From positions 13,900,501 through 13,964,500 of the forward strand of contig OY756958.1 of the NCBI GenBank assembly GCA_963580455.1: a stretch of 64,000 nt of DNA. The letters are read 5' to 3'. A program made the translations under genes and the position numbers. This stretch comes from Euonymus europaeus (lineage: Eukaryota; Streptophyta; Magnoliopsida; Celastrales; Celastraceae). Positions 35,412-48,600 of this stretch are shown piece after piece (the first letter of the stretch is position 1; every line of letters begins with the position of its first letter). A model generated the notes under the pieces. That model saw nothing but the letters and a program-made list of their open reading frames with translations. It ran no database searches and was not told the DNA's origin.

Positions 35412-35652
35412 GTTTCAGTTGTTGGTTACTTGGTTAATGTAGTAACTCCTCTTTTGTTCTTTGTTATTTTGGACATGAAGTATTTCTATATATATTTTGG
35501 ACATGTTCACTCTTGCTGGATATGATATTAATGGCTTCTAGTTTTCTTGTTTTTAATTGTCATTGTCAATACACCCCTATAGTTTAAACTAATAGCATTT
35601 ACCCCCCTATAATATAGACAGTTATTCCTGCAGCTTAGACACATTTATACAA
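35412..35652. other. MULE 3' region with subterminal motif
   Basis: This is the A/T-rich 3' untranslated stretch. At about 35594-35620 it carries CATTTACCCCCCTATAATAT, which resembles the outer end of the left inverted repeat (ATATACCCCCCTAAAATATG) in direct orientation, and a weaker copy, ACACCCCTATAG, at about 35570. These may be extra transposase contacts or leftovers of an end rearrangement. No gene is seen. Confidence 0.5.
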
Positions 35653-35768
35653 GTTGACCGTCATCTCAGACGGTCAACAAACGTCTGGGGGGTTATATCC
35701 ATTTTTTTATAATTTAGGGGTTTTTTCTCAATTAGCCCATACTTTAGGGGGGTCTATATCATTTACCC
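35653..35768. repeat. Right terminal inverted repeat of the MULE, 116 bp
   Basis: Complementary to 32854-32969. Its inner end forms a perfect 10-bp dyad, GTTGACCGTC (35653-35662) / GACGGTCAAC (35669-35678), with a 6-nt centre. The left repeat has a related but shorter dyad in the same place. Confidence 0.9.
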
Positions 35769-35777
35769 TTGTCTTTG
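35769..35777. repeat. Right 9-bp target site duplication of the MULE
   Basis: TTGTCTTTG, identical to 32845-32853. Satellite sequence resumes in phase immediately after it. Confidence 0.95.
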
Positions 35778-36589
35778 AAAGTTTGTGTTTTGGAATCGAA
35801 ATAATCTAGGAAGCTTATATTCGTAAAATTTGACATAGAAGAATAATAAAAATTGTACGCTGAGCAATTTTGATGGTCCGAAGTTGCTCAACTCTCTCTA
35901 TGGAGGAGCTTTAAACGGTTTTGTCCATTTGTCATAAATAGTTGGGGTTTTGGCATCGAAATAATCTAGAAAGCTTATACTCGTAAAATTTGACATAGAA
36001 GAACAATAAAAAGTGTACACCGAGCAAGTTTGATAGTCGAAGTTGCACAACTTTCTCTATAGAGAAGCTTTTATCGTTTTTGTCCATTTGTCATAGAAAG
36101 ATTGGGTTTTGGCATCGAAATAATCTAGGAAGCTTATACTCGTAAGACTTGACATAGAAGAACAATAAAAAGTGTACACCGAGCAATTTTGATGGTCCAA
36201 AGTTGCTCAACTCTCTCTACGGAGGAGCTTTAAACGGTTTTGTCCATTTGTCATAGATAGTTGGGGTTTTGGAATTGAAATAATCTAGGAAGCTTATACT
36301 CGTAAAATTTGACATAGAAGAACAATAAAAAGTGTACACCGAGCAAGTTTGATAGTCGAAGTTTCACAACTTTCTCTATGGAGGTGCTTTTAACGTTTTT
36401 GTCCATTTGTCATAGAAAGTTGGAGTTTTGGCATCGAAATAATCTAGGAACCTTATACTCGTAAGACTTGACATAGAAGAACAATAAAAAGTGTACACCG
36501 AGCAACTTTGATAGTCCGAAGTTGCACAACTTACTCTATGGAGGAGCTTTAAACGGTTTTCTCCATTTGTCATAGAAAGTTAGGGTTTT

Positions 36590-38507
36590 GGCATCGAAAT
36601 AATCTAGGAAGCTTATACTCGTAAGATTTGACATAGAAGAACAATAAAAAGTGTACACCGAGCAACTTTGATAGTCCGAAGTTGCACAACTCACTCTATG
36701 GAGGAGATTTAAACGGTTTTGTCCATTTGTCATAGAAAGTTGGGGTTTTGGCGTCGAAATAATCTAGGAAGCTTATACTCGTAAAATTTGACATAAAAGA
36801 ACAATAAAAAGTGTACACCGAGCAACTTTGATGGTCCGAAGTTGCTCAACTCTCTATGGAGGAACTTTTAATGTTTTTGTCCATTTGTCTTTGAAAGTTG
36901 ATGTTTTGGCATCGAAATAATCTAGGAAGCTTATATTCGTAAAATTTTACATAGAAGAACAATAAAAATTGTACACTGAGCAATTTTGATGGTCCGAAGT
37001 TGCTTAACTCTCTCTACGGAGGAGCTTTAAACGGTTTTGTCCATTTGCCATAGATAGTTAGGGTTTTGGAATCGAAATAATCTAGGAAGCTTATACTCGT
37101 AAAATTTGACATAGAAGAACAATAAAAAGTGTACACCGAGCAAGTTCGATAGTCGAAGTTGCACAACTTTCTCTATAGAGGAGCTTTTATCGTTTTTGTC
37201 CATTTGTCATAGAAAGTTTGGGTTTTGGCATCGAAATAATCTAGGAAGCTTATACTCGTAAGACTTGACATAGAAGAACAATAAAAAGTGTACACCGAGC
37301 AACTTTGATAGTCCGAAGTTGCACAAATCACTCTATGGAGGAGCTTTAAACGGTTTTCTCCATTGGTCATAGAAAGTTTGGGTTATGGCATCGAAATAAT
37401 CTAGGAAGCTTATACTCGTAAAATTTGACATAGAAGAACAATAAAAAGTGTACACCGAGCAACTTTGATAGTCTGAAGTTGCACAACTCACTCTATGGAG
37501 GAGATTTAAACGGTTTTGTCCATTTGTCATAGAAAGTTTGGGTTTTGGCATCGAAATAATCTAGGAAGCTTATACTCGTAAGATTTGACATAGAAGAACA
37601 ATAAAAAGTGTACACCGAGCAACTTTGATAGTCCGAAGTTGGACAACTTACTCTATGGAGGAGATTTAAACGGTTTTGTCCATTTGTCATAGAAAGTTGG
37701 GGTTTTGGCGTCGAAATAAGCTAGGAAGCTTATACTCGTAAAATTTGACATAAAAGAACAATAAAAAGTGTACACCGAGCAACTTTGATGGTCCGAAGTT
37801 GCTCAACTCTCTATGGAGGAACTTTTAATGTTTTTGTCCATTTGTCCTTGAAAGTTGATGTTTTGGCATCGAAATAATCTAGGAAGCTTATATTCGTAAA
37901 ATTTTACATAGAAGAACAATAAAAATTGTACACTGAGCAATTTTGATGGTCCGAAGTTGCTTAACTCTCTCTACGGAGGAGCTTTAAACGGTTTTGTCCA
38001 TTTGCCATAGATAGTTGGGGTTTTGGAATCGAAATAATCTAGGAAGCTTATACTCGTAAAATTTGACATAGAAGAACAATAAAAAGTGTACACCGAGCAA
38101 GTTTGATAGTCGAAGTTGCACAACTTTCTCTATAGAGGAGCTTTTATCGTTTTTGTCCATTTGTCATAGAAAGTTTGGGTTTTGGCATCGAAATAATCTA
38201 GGAAGCTTATACTCGTAAGACTTGACATAGAAGAACAATAAAAAGTGTACACCGAGCAACTTTGATAGTCCGAAGTTGCACAAATCACTCTATGGAGGAG
38301 CTTTAAACGGTTTTCTCCATTGGTCATAGAAAGTTTGGGTTTTGGCATCGAAATAATCTAGGAAGCTTATACTCGTAAAATTTGACATAGAAGAACAATA
38401 AAAAGTGTACACCGAGCAACTTTGATAGTCCGAAGTTGCACAACTCACTCTATGGAGGAGATTTAAACGGTTTTGTCCATTTGTCTTAGAAAGTATGGGT
38501 TTTGGCA
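36590..38507. repeat. Six-monomer HOR, unit 957 bp
   Basis: Markers are offset by 957 bp: the contracted CTCAACTCTCTATGG string at about 36846 and 37803, the TCTATAGAGGAGC monomer at about 37170 and 38127, and the CTCCATTGGTCATAG variant at about 37357 and 38314. Two copies are visible and the right one is truncated. Confidence 0.7.
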
Positions 38508-39939
38508 TTGAAATAATCTAGGATGCTTATACTCGTAAGATTTGACATAGAAGAACAATAAAAAGTGTACACCGAGCAACTTTGATAGTCCGAAGTTCTT
38601 CTAGTCTCTCTATGGAGGTGATTTCAACGTTTTTGTCCATTTGTCTTAGAAAGTTGTTGTTTTGACATCCAAATAATCTACGAAGCTTATACTCGTTAAA
38701 TTTGACATAGAAGAACAATAAAAAATGTAAACCGAGTAACTTGGACAGTCCGAAGTTACTCAACTCTCTCTATGGAGGAGCTTTTAAAGTTTTTGTCCAT
38801 TTCTCTTAGAAAGTTGGGGTTTTGGCATCAAAATAATCTCGGAAGCTTATTCTCATAAAATTTGACGTAGAAGAACAATAAAAAGTGTACATCGAGCAAC
38901 TTTGATGGTCCGGAATTGCTCAACTCTGACTATGAAGTAGCTTTTAACGGTTTTGTCCATTTGTCATTGATAGTTGGGGTTTTGGCATCAAAATAATCCA
39001 GCAAGCATATACTCGTAAAATTTGACATAGAAGAAGAATAAAAAGTGTACACCGAGCAACTTCGATGATTCGAAGTTGCTCAACTCTCTCTATGGAGGAG
39101 CTTTTAACGTTTTTGTCCATTTGTCATAGAAAGTGGTTGTTTTAGCATCAAAAAAATCCAGGAAGCATATACTCGTAAAATTTGACATAGAAGAACAATA
39201 AAAGGTGTACACCGAGCAACTTTGATGATTCGAAGTTGCTCAACTCTCTCTATGAATGAGCTTTTAAAGTTTTTGTCCATTTCTTTTAGAAAGTTGGGGT
39301 TTTGGCATCGAAATAATCTAGAAAGATTATACTCGTAAAATTTGACATAGAAGAACAATAAAAAGTGTACACCGAGCAAATTTGAAGGTCCGGAATTGCT
39401 CTACTCTCACTATAAAGTAGCTTTTAACGGTTTTGTCCATTTGTCATTGATAGTTGGGGTTTTGGCAGCAAAATAATCCAGCAAGTATACTCGTAAAATT
39501 TGACATAGAAGAACAATAAAAATTGTACACCTAGCAACTTTGATAGTCAGAAGTTGCACAACTCACTCTATGGAGGAGCTTTAAACGGTTTTGTCCATTT
39601 GTCATAGAAAGTTGGGGTTTTGGCATCGAAATAATCTAGGAAGCTTATACTCGTACGACTTGACATAGAAGAACAATAAAAAGTGTACACCGAGCAATTT
39701 TGATGGTCCAAAGTTGCTCAACTCTCTCTACGGAGGAGCTTTAAACGGTTTTGTCCATTTGTCATAGATAGTTGGGGGTTTGGCATTGAAATAATCTAGG
39801 AAGCTTATACTCGTCAAATTTGACATAGAAGAACAATAAAAAGTGTACACCGAGCAAGTTTGATAGTCGAAGTTTCACAACTTTCTCTATGGAGGTGCTT
39901 TTAACGTTTTTGTCCATTTGTCATAGAAAGTTGGAGTTT

Positions 39940-40270
39940 TGGCATCGAAACAATCTAGGAACCTTATACTCGTAAGACTTGACATAGAAGAACAATAAAA
40001 AGTGTACACCGAGCAACTTTGATAGTCCGAAGTTGCACAACTTACTCTATGGAGGAGCTTTAAACGGTTTTGTCCATTTGTCGTAGAAAGTTAGGGTTTT
40101 GGCATCGAAACAATCTAGGAACCTTATACTCGTAAGACTTGACATAGAAGAACAATAAAAAGTGTACACCGAGCAACTTTGATAGTCCGAAGTTGCACAA
40201 CTTACTCTATGGAGGAGCTTTAAACGGTTTTGTCCATTTGTCGTAGAAAGTTAGGGTTTTGGCATCGAAA
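39940..40270. repeat. Near-identical monomer doublet
   Basis: Positions 39961-40120 and 40121-40280 differ at only about two sites, including the private variant AACCTTATACTCG that replaces the AAGCTT site. This looks like a one-monomer duplication (offset exactly 160) and is unusually young compared with normal neighbour monomers. Confidence 0.75.
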
Positions 40271-41280
40271 TAATCTAGCAAGCTTATACTCGTAAGATTT
40301 GACATAGAAGAACAATAAAAAGTGTACACCGAGCAACTTTGATAGTCCGAAGTTGCACAACTCACTCTATGGAGGAGATTTAAACGGTTTTGTCCATTTG
40401 TCATAGAAAGTTGGGGTTTTGGCGTCGAAATAATCTAGGAAGCTTATACTTGTAAAATTTGACATAAAAGAACAATAAAAAGTGTACACCGAGCAACTTT
40501 GATGGTCCGAAGTTGCTCAACTCTCTATGGAGGAACTTTTAATGTTTTTGTCCATTTGTCTTTGAAAGTTGATGTTTTGGCATCGAAATAATCTAGGAAG
40601 CTTATATTCGAAAAATTTGACATAGAACAACAATAAAAATTGTACACTGAGCAATTTTGATGGTCCGAAGTTGCTTAACTCTCTCTACGGAGGAGCTTTA
40701 AACGGTTTTGTCCATTTGTCATAGATAGTTGGGGTTTTGGAATCGAAATAATCTAGGAAGCTTATACTCGTAAAATTTGACATGGAAGAACAATAAAAAG
40801 TGTACACCGAGCAAGTTTGATAGTCGAAGTTGCACAACTTTCCCTATAGAGGAGCTTTTATCATTTTTGTCCATTTGTCATAGAAAGATTGGGTTTTGGC
40901 ATCGAAATAATCTAGGAAGCTTATACTCGTAAGACTTGACATAGAAGAACAATAAAAAGTGTCCACCGAGCAACTTTGATAGTCCGAAGTTGCACAAATC
41001 AATCTATGGAGGAGCTTTAAACGGTTTTCTCCATTGATCATAGAAAGTTTGGGTTTTGGCATCGAAATAATCTAGGAAGCTTATACTCGTAAAATTTGAC
41101 ATAGAAGAACAATAAAAAGTGTACACCGAGCAACTTTGATAGTCCGAAGTTGCACAACTAACTCTATGGAGGAGATTTAAACGGTTTTGTCCATTTATCA
41201 TAGAAAGATTGGGTTTTGGCATCGAAATAATCTAGGAAGCTTATACTCGTAAGACTTGACATAGAAGAACAATAAAAAGT

Positions 41281-41920
41281 GTACACCGAGCAACTTTGAT
41301 AGTCCGAAGTTGCACAACTCACTCTATGGAGGAGATTTAAACGGTTTTGTCCATTTGTCATAGAAAGTTGGGGTTTTGGCGTCGAAATAATCTAGGAAGC
41401 TTATACTCGTAAAATTTGACATAAAAGAACAATAAAAAGTGTACACCGAGCAACTTTGATGGTCCGAAGTTGCTCAACTCTCTCTATGGAGGAACTTTTA
41501 ATGTTTTTTTCCATTTGTCTTTCAAAGTTGGTGTTTTGGAATCGAAATAATCTAGGAAGCTTATATTCGTAAAATTTAACATAGAAGAACAATAAAAAGT
41601 GTACACCGAGCAACTTTGATAGTCCGAAGTTGCACAACTCACTCTATGGAGGAGATTTAAACGGTTTTGTCCATTTGTCATAGAAAGTTGGGGTTTTGGC
41701 GTCGAAATAATCTAGGAAGCTTATACTCGTAAAATTTGACATAAAAGAACAATAAAAAGTGTACACCGAGCAACTTTGATGGTCCGAAGTTGCTCAACTC
41801 TCTCTATGGAGGAACTTTTAATGTTTTTGTCCATTTGTCTTTAAAAGTTGTTGTTTTGGAATCGAAATAATCTAGGAAGCTTATATTCGTAAAATTTAAC
41901 ATAGAAGAACAATAAAAATT
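41281..41920. repeat. Dimer duplication, unit 320 bp
   Basis: The pair of monomers at about 41281-41600 repeats at about 41601-41920, sharing a TTGGCGTCGAAATAATC monomer followed by a GGAACTTTTAATG monomer. This is one reason the spacing between 41004 and 42762 is 1,758 bp (11 monomers) instead of the 1,597 bp seen further right. Confidence 0.65.
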
Positions 41921-42419
41921 GTACACTGAGCAATTTTGATGGTCCGAGGTTGCTTAACTCTCTCTACGGAGGAGCTTTAAACGGTTTTGTCCATTTGTCA
42001 TAGATAGTTGGGGTTTTGGAATCGAAATAATCTAGGAAGCTTATACTCGTAAAATTTGACATAGAAGAACAATAAAAAGTGTACACCGAGCAAGTTTGAT
42101 AGTCGAAGTTGCACAACTTTCTCTATAGAGGATCTTTTATCGTTTTTGTCCATTTGTCATAGAAAGATTGGGTTTTGGCGTCGAAATAATCCAGGAAGCT
42201 TATACTCGTAAGACTTGACATAGAAGAACAATAAAAAGTGTACACCGAGCAACTTTGATAGTCCGAAGTTGCACAACTCACTCTATGGAGGAGATTTAAA
42301 CAGTTTTGTCCATTTGTCTTAGAAAGTTTGTGTTTTGCCATTGAAATAATCTAGGAAGCTTATACTCGTAAGATTTGACATAGAAGAACAATAAAAAGTG
42401 TACACCGAGCAACTTTGAT

Positions 42420-45400
42420 ATTCCGAAGTTCTTCTAGTCTCTCTATGGAGGTGATTTCAACGTTTTTGTCCATTTGTCTTAGAAAGTTGTTGTTTTGACA
42501 TCCAAATAATCTACGAAGCTTATACTCGTAAAATTTGACATAGAAGAACTATAAAAAATGTACACCGAGCAAGTTTGATAGTCGAAGTTGCACAACTTTC
42601 CCTATAGAGGAGCTTTTATCATTTTTGTCCATTTGTAATAGAAAGATTTGGTTTTGGCATCGAAATAATCTAGGAAGCTTATACTCGTAAGACTTGACAT
42701 AGAAGAACAATAAAAAGTGTACACCGAGCAACTTTGATAGTCCGAAGTTGCACAAATCAATCTATGGAGGAGCTTTAAACGGTTTTCTCCATTGGTCATA
42801 GAAAGTTTGGGTTTTGGCATCGAAATAATCTAGGAAGCTTATACTCGTAAAATTTGACATAGAAGAACAATAAAAAGTGTACACCGAGCAACTTTGATAG
42901 TCCGAAGTTGCACAACTCACTCTATGGAGGAGATTTAAACGGTTTTGTCCATTTGTCATAGAAAGATTGGGTTTTGGCATCGAAATAATCTAGGAAGCTT
43001 ATACTCGTAAGACTTGACATAGAAGAACAATAAAAAGTGTACACCGAGCAACTTTGATAGTCCGAAGTTGCACAACTCACTCTATGGAGGAGATTTAAAC
43101 GGTTTTGTCCATTTGTCATAGAAAGTTGGGGTTTTGGCGTCGAAATAATCTAGGAAGCTTATACTCGTAAAATTTGACATAAAAGAACAATAAAAAGTGT
43201 ACGCCGAGCAACTTTGATGGTCCGAAGTTGCTCAACTCTCTCTATGGAGGAACTTTTAATGTTTTTGTCCATTTGTCTTTAAAAGTTGGTGTTTTGGAAT
43301 CGAAATAATCTAGGAAGCTTATATTCGTAAAATTTAACATAGAAGAACAATAAAAATTGTACACTGAGCAATTTTGATGGTCCGAGGTTGCTTAACTCTC
43401 TCTACGGAGGAGCTTTAAACGGTTTTGTCCATTTGTCATAGATAGTTGGGGTTTTGGAATCGAAATAATCTAGGAAGCTTATACTCGTAAAATTTGACAT
43501 AGAAGAACAATAAAAAGTGTACACCGAGCAAGTTTGATAGTCGAAGTTGCACAACTTTCTCTATAGAGGATCTTTTATCGTTTTTGTCCATTTGTCATAG
43601 AAAGATTGGGTTTTGGCATCGAAATAATCCAGGAAGCTTATACTCGTAAGACTTGACATAGAAGAACAATAAAAAGTGTACACCGAGCAACTTTGATAGT
43701 CCGAAGTTGCACAAATCACTCTATGGAGGAGCTTTAAACAGTTTTCTCCATTGGTCATAGAAAGTTTGGGTTTTGGCATCGAAATAATCTAGGAAGCTTA
43801 TACTCGTAAAATTTGACATAGAAGAAAAATAAAAAGTGTACACCGAGCAACTTTGATAGTCCGAAGTTGCACAACCCACTCTATGGAGGAGATTTAAACA
43901 GTTTTGTCCATTTGTCTTAGAAAGTTTGGGTTTTGCCATTGAAATAATCTAGGAAACTTATACTCGTAAGATTTGACATAGAAGAACAATAAAAAGTGTA
44001 CACCGAGCAACTTTGATATTCCGAAGTTCTTCTAGTCTCTCTATGGAGGTGATTTCAACGTTTTTGTCCATTTGTCTTAGAAACTTGTTGTTTTGACATC
44101 CAAATAATCTACGAAGCTTATACTCGTAAAATTTGACATAGAAGAACTATAAAAAATGTACACCGAGCAAGTTTGATAGTCGAAGTTGCACAACTTTCCC
44201 TATAGAGGAGCTTTTATCATTTTTGTCCATTTGTCATAGAAAGATTGGGTTTGGCATCGAAATAATCTAGGAAGCTTATACTCGTAAGACTTGACATAGA
44301 AGAACAATAAAAAGTGTACACCGAGCAACTTTGATAGTCCGAAGTTGCACAAATCAATCTATGGAGGAGCTTTAAACGGTTTTCTCCATTGGTCATAGAA
44401 AGTTTGGGTTTTGGCATCGAAATAATCTAGGAAGCTTATACTCGTAAAATTTGACATAGAAGAACAATAAAAAGTGTACACCGAGCAACTTTGATAGTCC
44501 GAAGTTGCACAACTCACTCTATGGAGGAGATTTAAACGGTTTTGTCCATTTGTCATAGAAAGATTGGGTTTTGGCATCGAAATAATCTAGGAAGCTTATA
44601 CTCGTAAGACTTGACATAGAAGAACAATAAAAAGTGTACACCGAGCAACTTTGATAGTCCGAAGTTGCACAACTCACTCTATGGAGGAGATTTAAACGGT
44701 TTTGTCCATTTGTCATAGAAAGTTGGGGTTTTGGCGTCGAAATAATCTAGGAAGCTTATACTCGTAAAATTTGACATAAAAGAACAATAAAAAGTGTACG
44801 CCGAGCAACTTTGATGGTCCGAAGTTGCTCAACTCTCTCTATGGAGGAACTTTTAATGTTTTTGTCCATTTGTCTTTAAAAGTTGGTGTTTTGGAATCGA
44901 AATAATCTAGGAAGCTTATATTCGTAAAATTTAACCTAGAAGAACAATAAAAATTGTACACTGAGCAATTTTGATGGTCCGAGGTTGCTTAACTCTCTCT
45001 ACGGAGGAGCTTTAAACGGTTTTGTCCATTTGTCATAGATAGTTGGGGTTTTGGAATCGAAATAATCTAGGAAGCTTATACTCGTAAAATTTGACATAGA
45101 AGAACAATAAAAAGTGTACACCGAGCAAGTTTGATAGTCGAAGTTGCACAACTTTCTCTATAGAGGATCTTTTATCGTTTTTGTCCATTTGTCATAGAAA
45201 GATTGGGTTTTGGCATCGAAATAATCCAGGAAGCTTATACTCGTAAGACTTGACATAGAAGAACAATAAAAAGTGTACACCGAGCAACTTTGATAGTCCG
45301 AAGTTGCACAAATCACTCTATGGAGGAGCTTTAAACAGTTTTCTCCATTGGTCATAGAAAGTTTGGGTTTTGGCATCGAAATAATCTAGGAAGCTTGTAC

Positions 45401-45615
45401 TCGTAAAATTTGACATAGAAGAAAAATAAAAAGTGTACACCGAGCAACTTTGATAGTCCGAAGTTGCACAACTCACTCTATGGAGGAGATTTAAACAGTT
45501 TTGTCCATTTGTCTTAGAAAGTTTGGGTTTTGCCATTGAAATAATCTAGGAAGCTTATACTCGTAAGATTTGACATAGAAGAACAATAAAAAGTGTACAC
45601 CGAGCAACTTTGATA
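42420..45615. repeat. Ten-monomer HOR, unit about 1,597 bp
   Basis: Two full copies, about 42420-44017 and 44018-45614, and the start of a third. Markers: GATATTCCGAAGTTCTTCTAG at about 42417, 44015 and 45612, and the CCCTATAGAGGAGC monomer at 42600 and 44197. Monomers beginning 42762, 42922, 43561 and 43721 each recur 1,597 bp later. The second copy has lost one T in a GGGTTTTGG run near 44248. A partial older copy precedes it at 40.8-42.4 kb. Confidence 0.8.
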
Positions 45616-48600
45616 TTCCGAAGTTCTTCTAGTCTCTCTATGGAGGTGATTTCAACGTTTTTGTCCATTTGTCTTAGAAAGTTGTTGTTTTTACATCCAA
45701 ATAATCTACGAAGCTTATACTCGTAAAATTTGACATAGAAGAACTATAAAAAATGTACACCAAGTAACTTCGACAGTCCGAAGTTACTCAACTCTCACTA
45801 TGGAGGAGCTTTTAAAGTTTTTGTCCATTTCTCTTAGAAAGTTGGGGTTTTGGCATCAAAATAATCTCGGAAGCTTATACTCATAAAATTTGACGTAGAA
45901 GAACAATAAAAAGTGTACATCGAGCAACTTTGATGGTCCTGAATTGCTCAACTCTCACTATGAAGTAGCTTTTAACGGTTTTGTCCATTTGTCATTGATA
46001 GTTGGGGTTTTGGCATCAAAATAATCCAGCAAGCATATACTCGTAAAATTTGACATAGAAGAAGAATAAAAAGTGTACACCGAGCAACTTTGATGATTCG
46101 AAGTTGCTCAACTCTCTCTATGGAGGAGCTTTTAACGTTTTTGTCCATTTGTCATAGAAAGTGGTTGTTTTAGCATCAAAAAAATCCAGGAAGCATATAC
46201 TCGTAAAATTTGACATAGAAGAACAATAAAACGTGTACACCGAGCAACTTTGATGATTCGAAGTTGCTCAACTCTCTCTATGAAGGAGCTTTTAAAGTTT
46301 TTGTCCATTTCTTTTAGAAAGTTGGGGTTTTGGCATCGAAATAATCTAGAAAGATTATACTCGTAAAATTTGACATAGAAGAACAATAAAAAGTGTACAC
46401 CGAGCAAATTTGATGGTCCGGAATTGCTCAACTCTCACTATGAAGTAGCTTTTAACGTTTTTGTCCATTTGTCATAGAAAGCTGGGGTTTTGGCATCGAA
46501 ATAATCTAGGATGCTTATACTCGTAAGACTTGACATAGAAGAACAAAAAAAAGTGTACACCGAGCAACTTTGATAGTCCAAAGTTGCACAACTTACTCTA
46601 TGGAGGAGCTTTAAACGGTTTTGTCCATTTATTATAGAAAGTTAGGGTTTTGGCATCGAAATAATCTAGGAAGCTTATACTCGTAAGACTTGACATAGAA
46701 GAACAATAAAAAGTGTACACCGAGCAACTTTGATGGTCAGAAGTTGCCAAACTCTCTCTATGGAGGAGCTTTTAACGTTTTTGTCCATTTGTCATAGAAA
46801 GTTCGTGTTTTGGCATCGAACTAATCTAGGAAGCTTATATTCAAAAAATTTGACATAGAAGAACAATAAAAAGTGTACACTGAGCAATTTTGATGGTCCG
46901 AAGTTGCTCAACTCTCTCTACGGAGGAGCTTTAAACGATTTTGTCCATTTGTCATAGATAGTTGGGGTTTTGGCATCGAAATAATCTAGGAAGCTTATAC
47001 TCGTAAAATTTTACATAGAAGAACAATAAAAAGTGTACATTGAGCAAGTTTGATAGTCGAAGTTTCACAACTTTCTCTATGGAGGTGCTTTTAACGTTTT
47101 TGTCCATTTGTCATAGAAAGTTGGGGTTTTGGCATCGAACTAATCTAGGAAGCTTATACTCGTAAGATTTGACATAGAAGAACAATAAAAAGCGTACACC
47201 GAGCAACTTTGATAGTCCGAAGTTGCACAACTCACTCTATGGAGGAGATTTAAACGGTTTTGTCCATTTGTCATAGAAAGTTCGGGTTTTGGCGTGGAAA
47301 TAATCTAGGAAGCTTATACTCGTAAAATATGACTTAAAAGAACAATAAAAGTGTACACCGAGCAACTTTGATGGTCCGAAGTTGCTCAACTCTCTCTACG
47401 GAGGAGCTTTAAACGGTTTTTTCCATTTGTCATAAATAGTTGGGGTTTTGGCATCGAAATAATCTAGGAAGCTTATACTCGTAAAATTTGACATAAAAGA
47501 ACAATAAAAAGTTTACACCGAGCAAGCTTGATAGTCGAAGTTGCACAACTTTCTCTATAGAGAAGCTTTTATCGTTTTTGTCCATTTGTCATAGAAAGAT
47601 TGGGTTTTGGCATCGAAATAATCTAGGAAGCTTATACTCGTAAGACTTGACATAGAAGAACAATAAAAAGTGTACACCGAGCAACTTTAATAGTCCGAAG
47701 TTGCACAAATCACTCTATGGAGGAGCTTTAAACAGTTTTCTCCATTGGTCATAGAAAGTTTGGGTTTTTGCATCGAAATAATCTAGGAAGCTTATACTCG
47801 TAAAATTTGACATAGAAGAAAAATAAAAAGTGTACACCGAGCAACTTTGATAGTCCGAAGTTGCACAACTCACTCTATGGAGGAGATTTAAACGATTTTG
47901 TCCATTTGTCTTAGAAAGTTTGGGTTTTGCCATTGAAATAATCTAGGAAGCTTATACTCGTAAGATTTGACATAGAAGAACAATAAAAAGTGTACACCGA
48001 GCAACTTTGATAGTCCGAAGTTCTTTTACTCTCTCTATGGAGGTGATTTCAACGTTTTTGTCCATTTGTCTTAGAAAGTTGTTGTTTTGGCATCCAAATA
48101 ATCTACGAAGCTTATACTCCTAAAATTTGACATAGAAAAACAATAAAAAATGTACACCGAGTAACTTGGACAGTCCGAAGTTACTCAACTCCCTCTATGG
48201 AGGAGCTTTTAAAGTTTTTGTCCATTTCTCTTAGAAAGTTGGGGTTTTGGCATCAAAATAATCTCGGAAGCCTATACTCATAAAATTTGACGTAGAAGAA
48301 CAATAAAAAGTGTACATCGTGCAACTTTGATGGTCCGGAATTGCTCAACTCTCACTATGAAGTAGCTTTTAACGTTTTTGTCCATTTGTCATTGATAGTT
48401 GGGGTTTTGGCATCAAAATAATCCAGCAAGCATATACTCGTAAAATTTGACATAGAAGAAGAATAAAAAGTGTACACCGAGCAACTTTGATGATTCGAAG
48501 TTGCTCAACTCTCTCTATGGAGGAGCTTTTAACGTTTTTGTCCATTTGTCATAGAAAGTGGTTATTTTGGCATCAAAATAATCCCGCAAGCATATACTCG

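Larger units (their letters stand above)
32854..35768 (+). mobile_element. Mutator-like element (MULE) with MuDR-type transposase remnant
   Basis: The element is 2,915 bp, bounded by a 9-bp target duplication and 116-bp imperfect terminal inverted repeats, with one transposase gene on the + strand. The left end reads GAGTAAATGGTATATACCCC and the complement of the right end reads GGGTAAATGATATAGACCCC. Removing the element plus one target copy restores a satellite segment collinear with 28693 onward, so both ends are exact. The transposase is internally deleted, so the copy can no longer move by itself but may still respond to a transposase supplied elsewhere. Confidence 0.95.
26670..37156. repeat. 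Segmental satellite duplication, offset 4,152 bp, right copy split by a MULE
   Basis: About 26670-30080 matches about 30822-37156 once the 2,924 bp of Mutator-like insertion and its target duplication are removed. Landmarks: 26821/30974, 28342/32494 (offset 4,152-4,153), then 29300/36376 and 29460/36536 (offset 7,076 = 4,152 + 2,924). Shared private variants include a four-base contraction, CTCAACTCTCTATGG (29768 and 36844), and a CGTGGAAATAATC variant (28558 and 32710). The duplication therefore predates the insertion. Confidence 0.85.
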
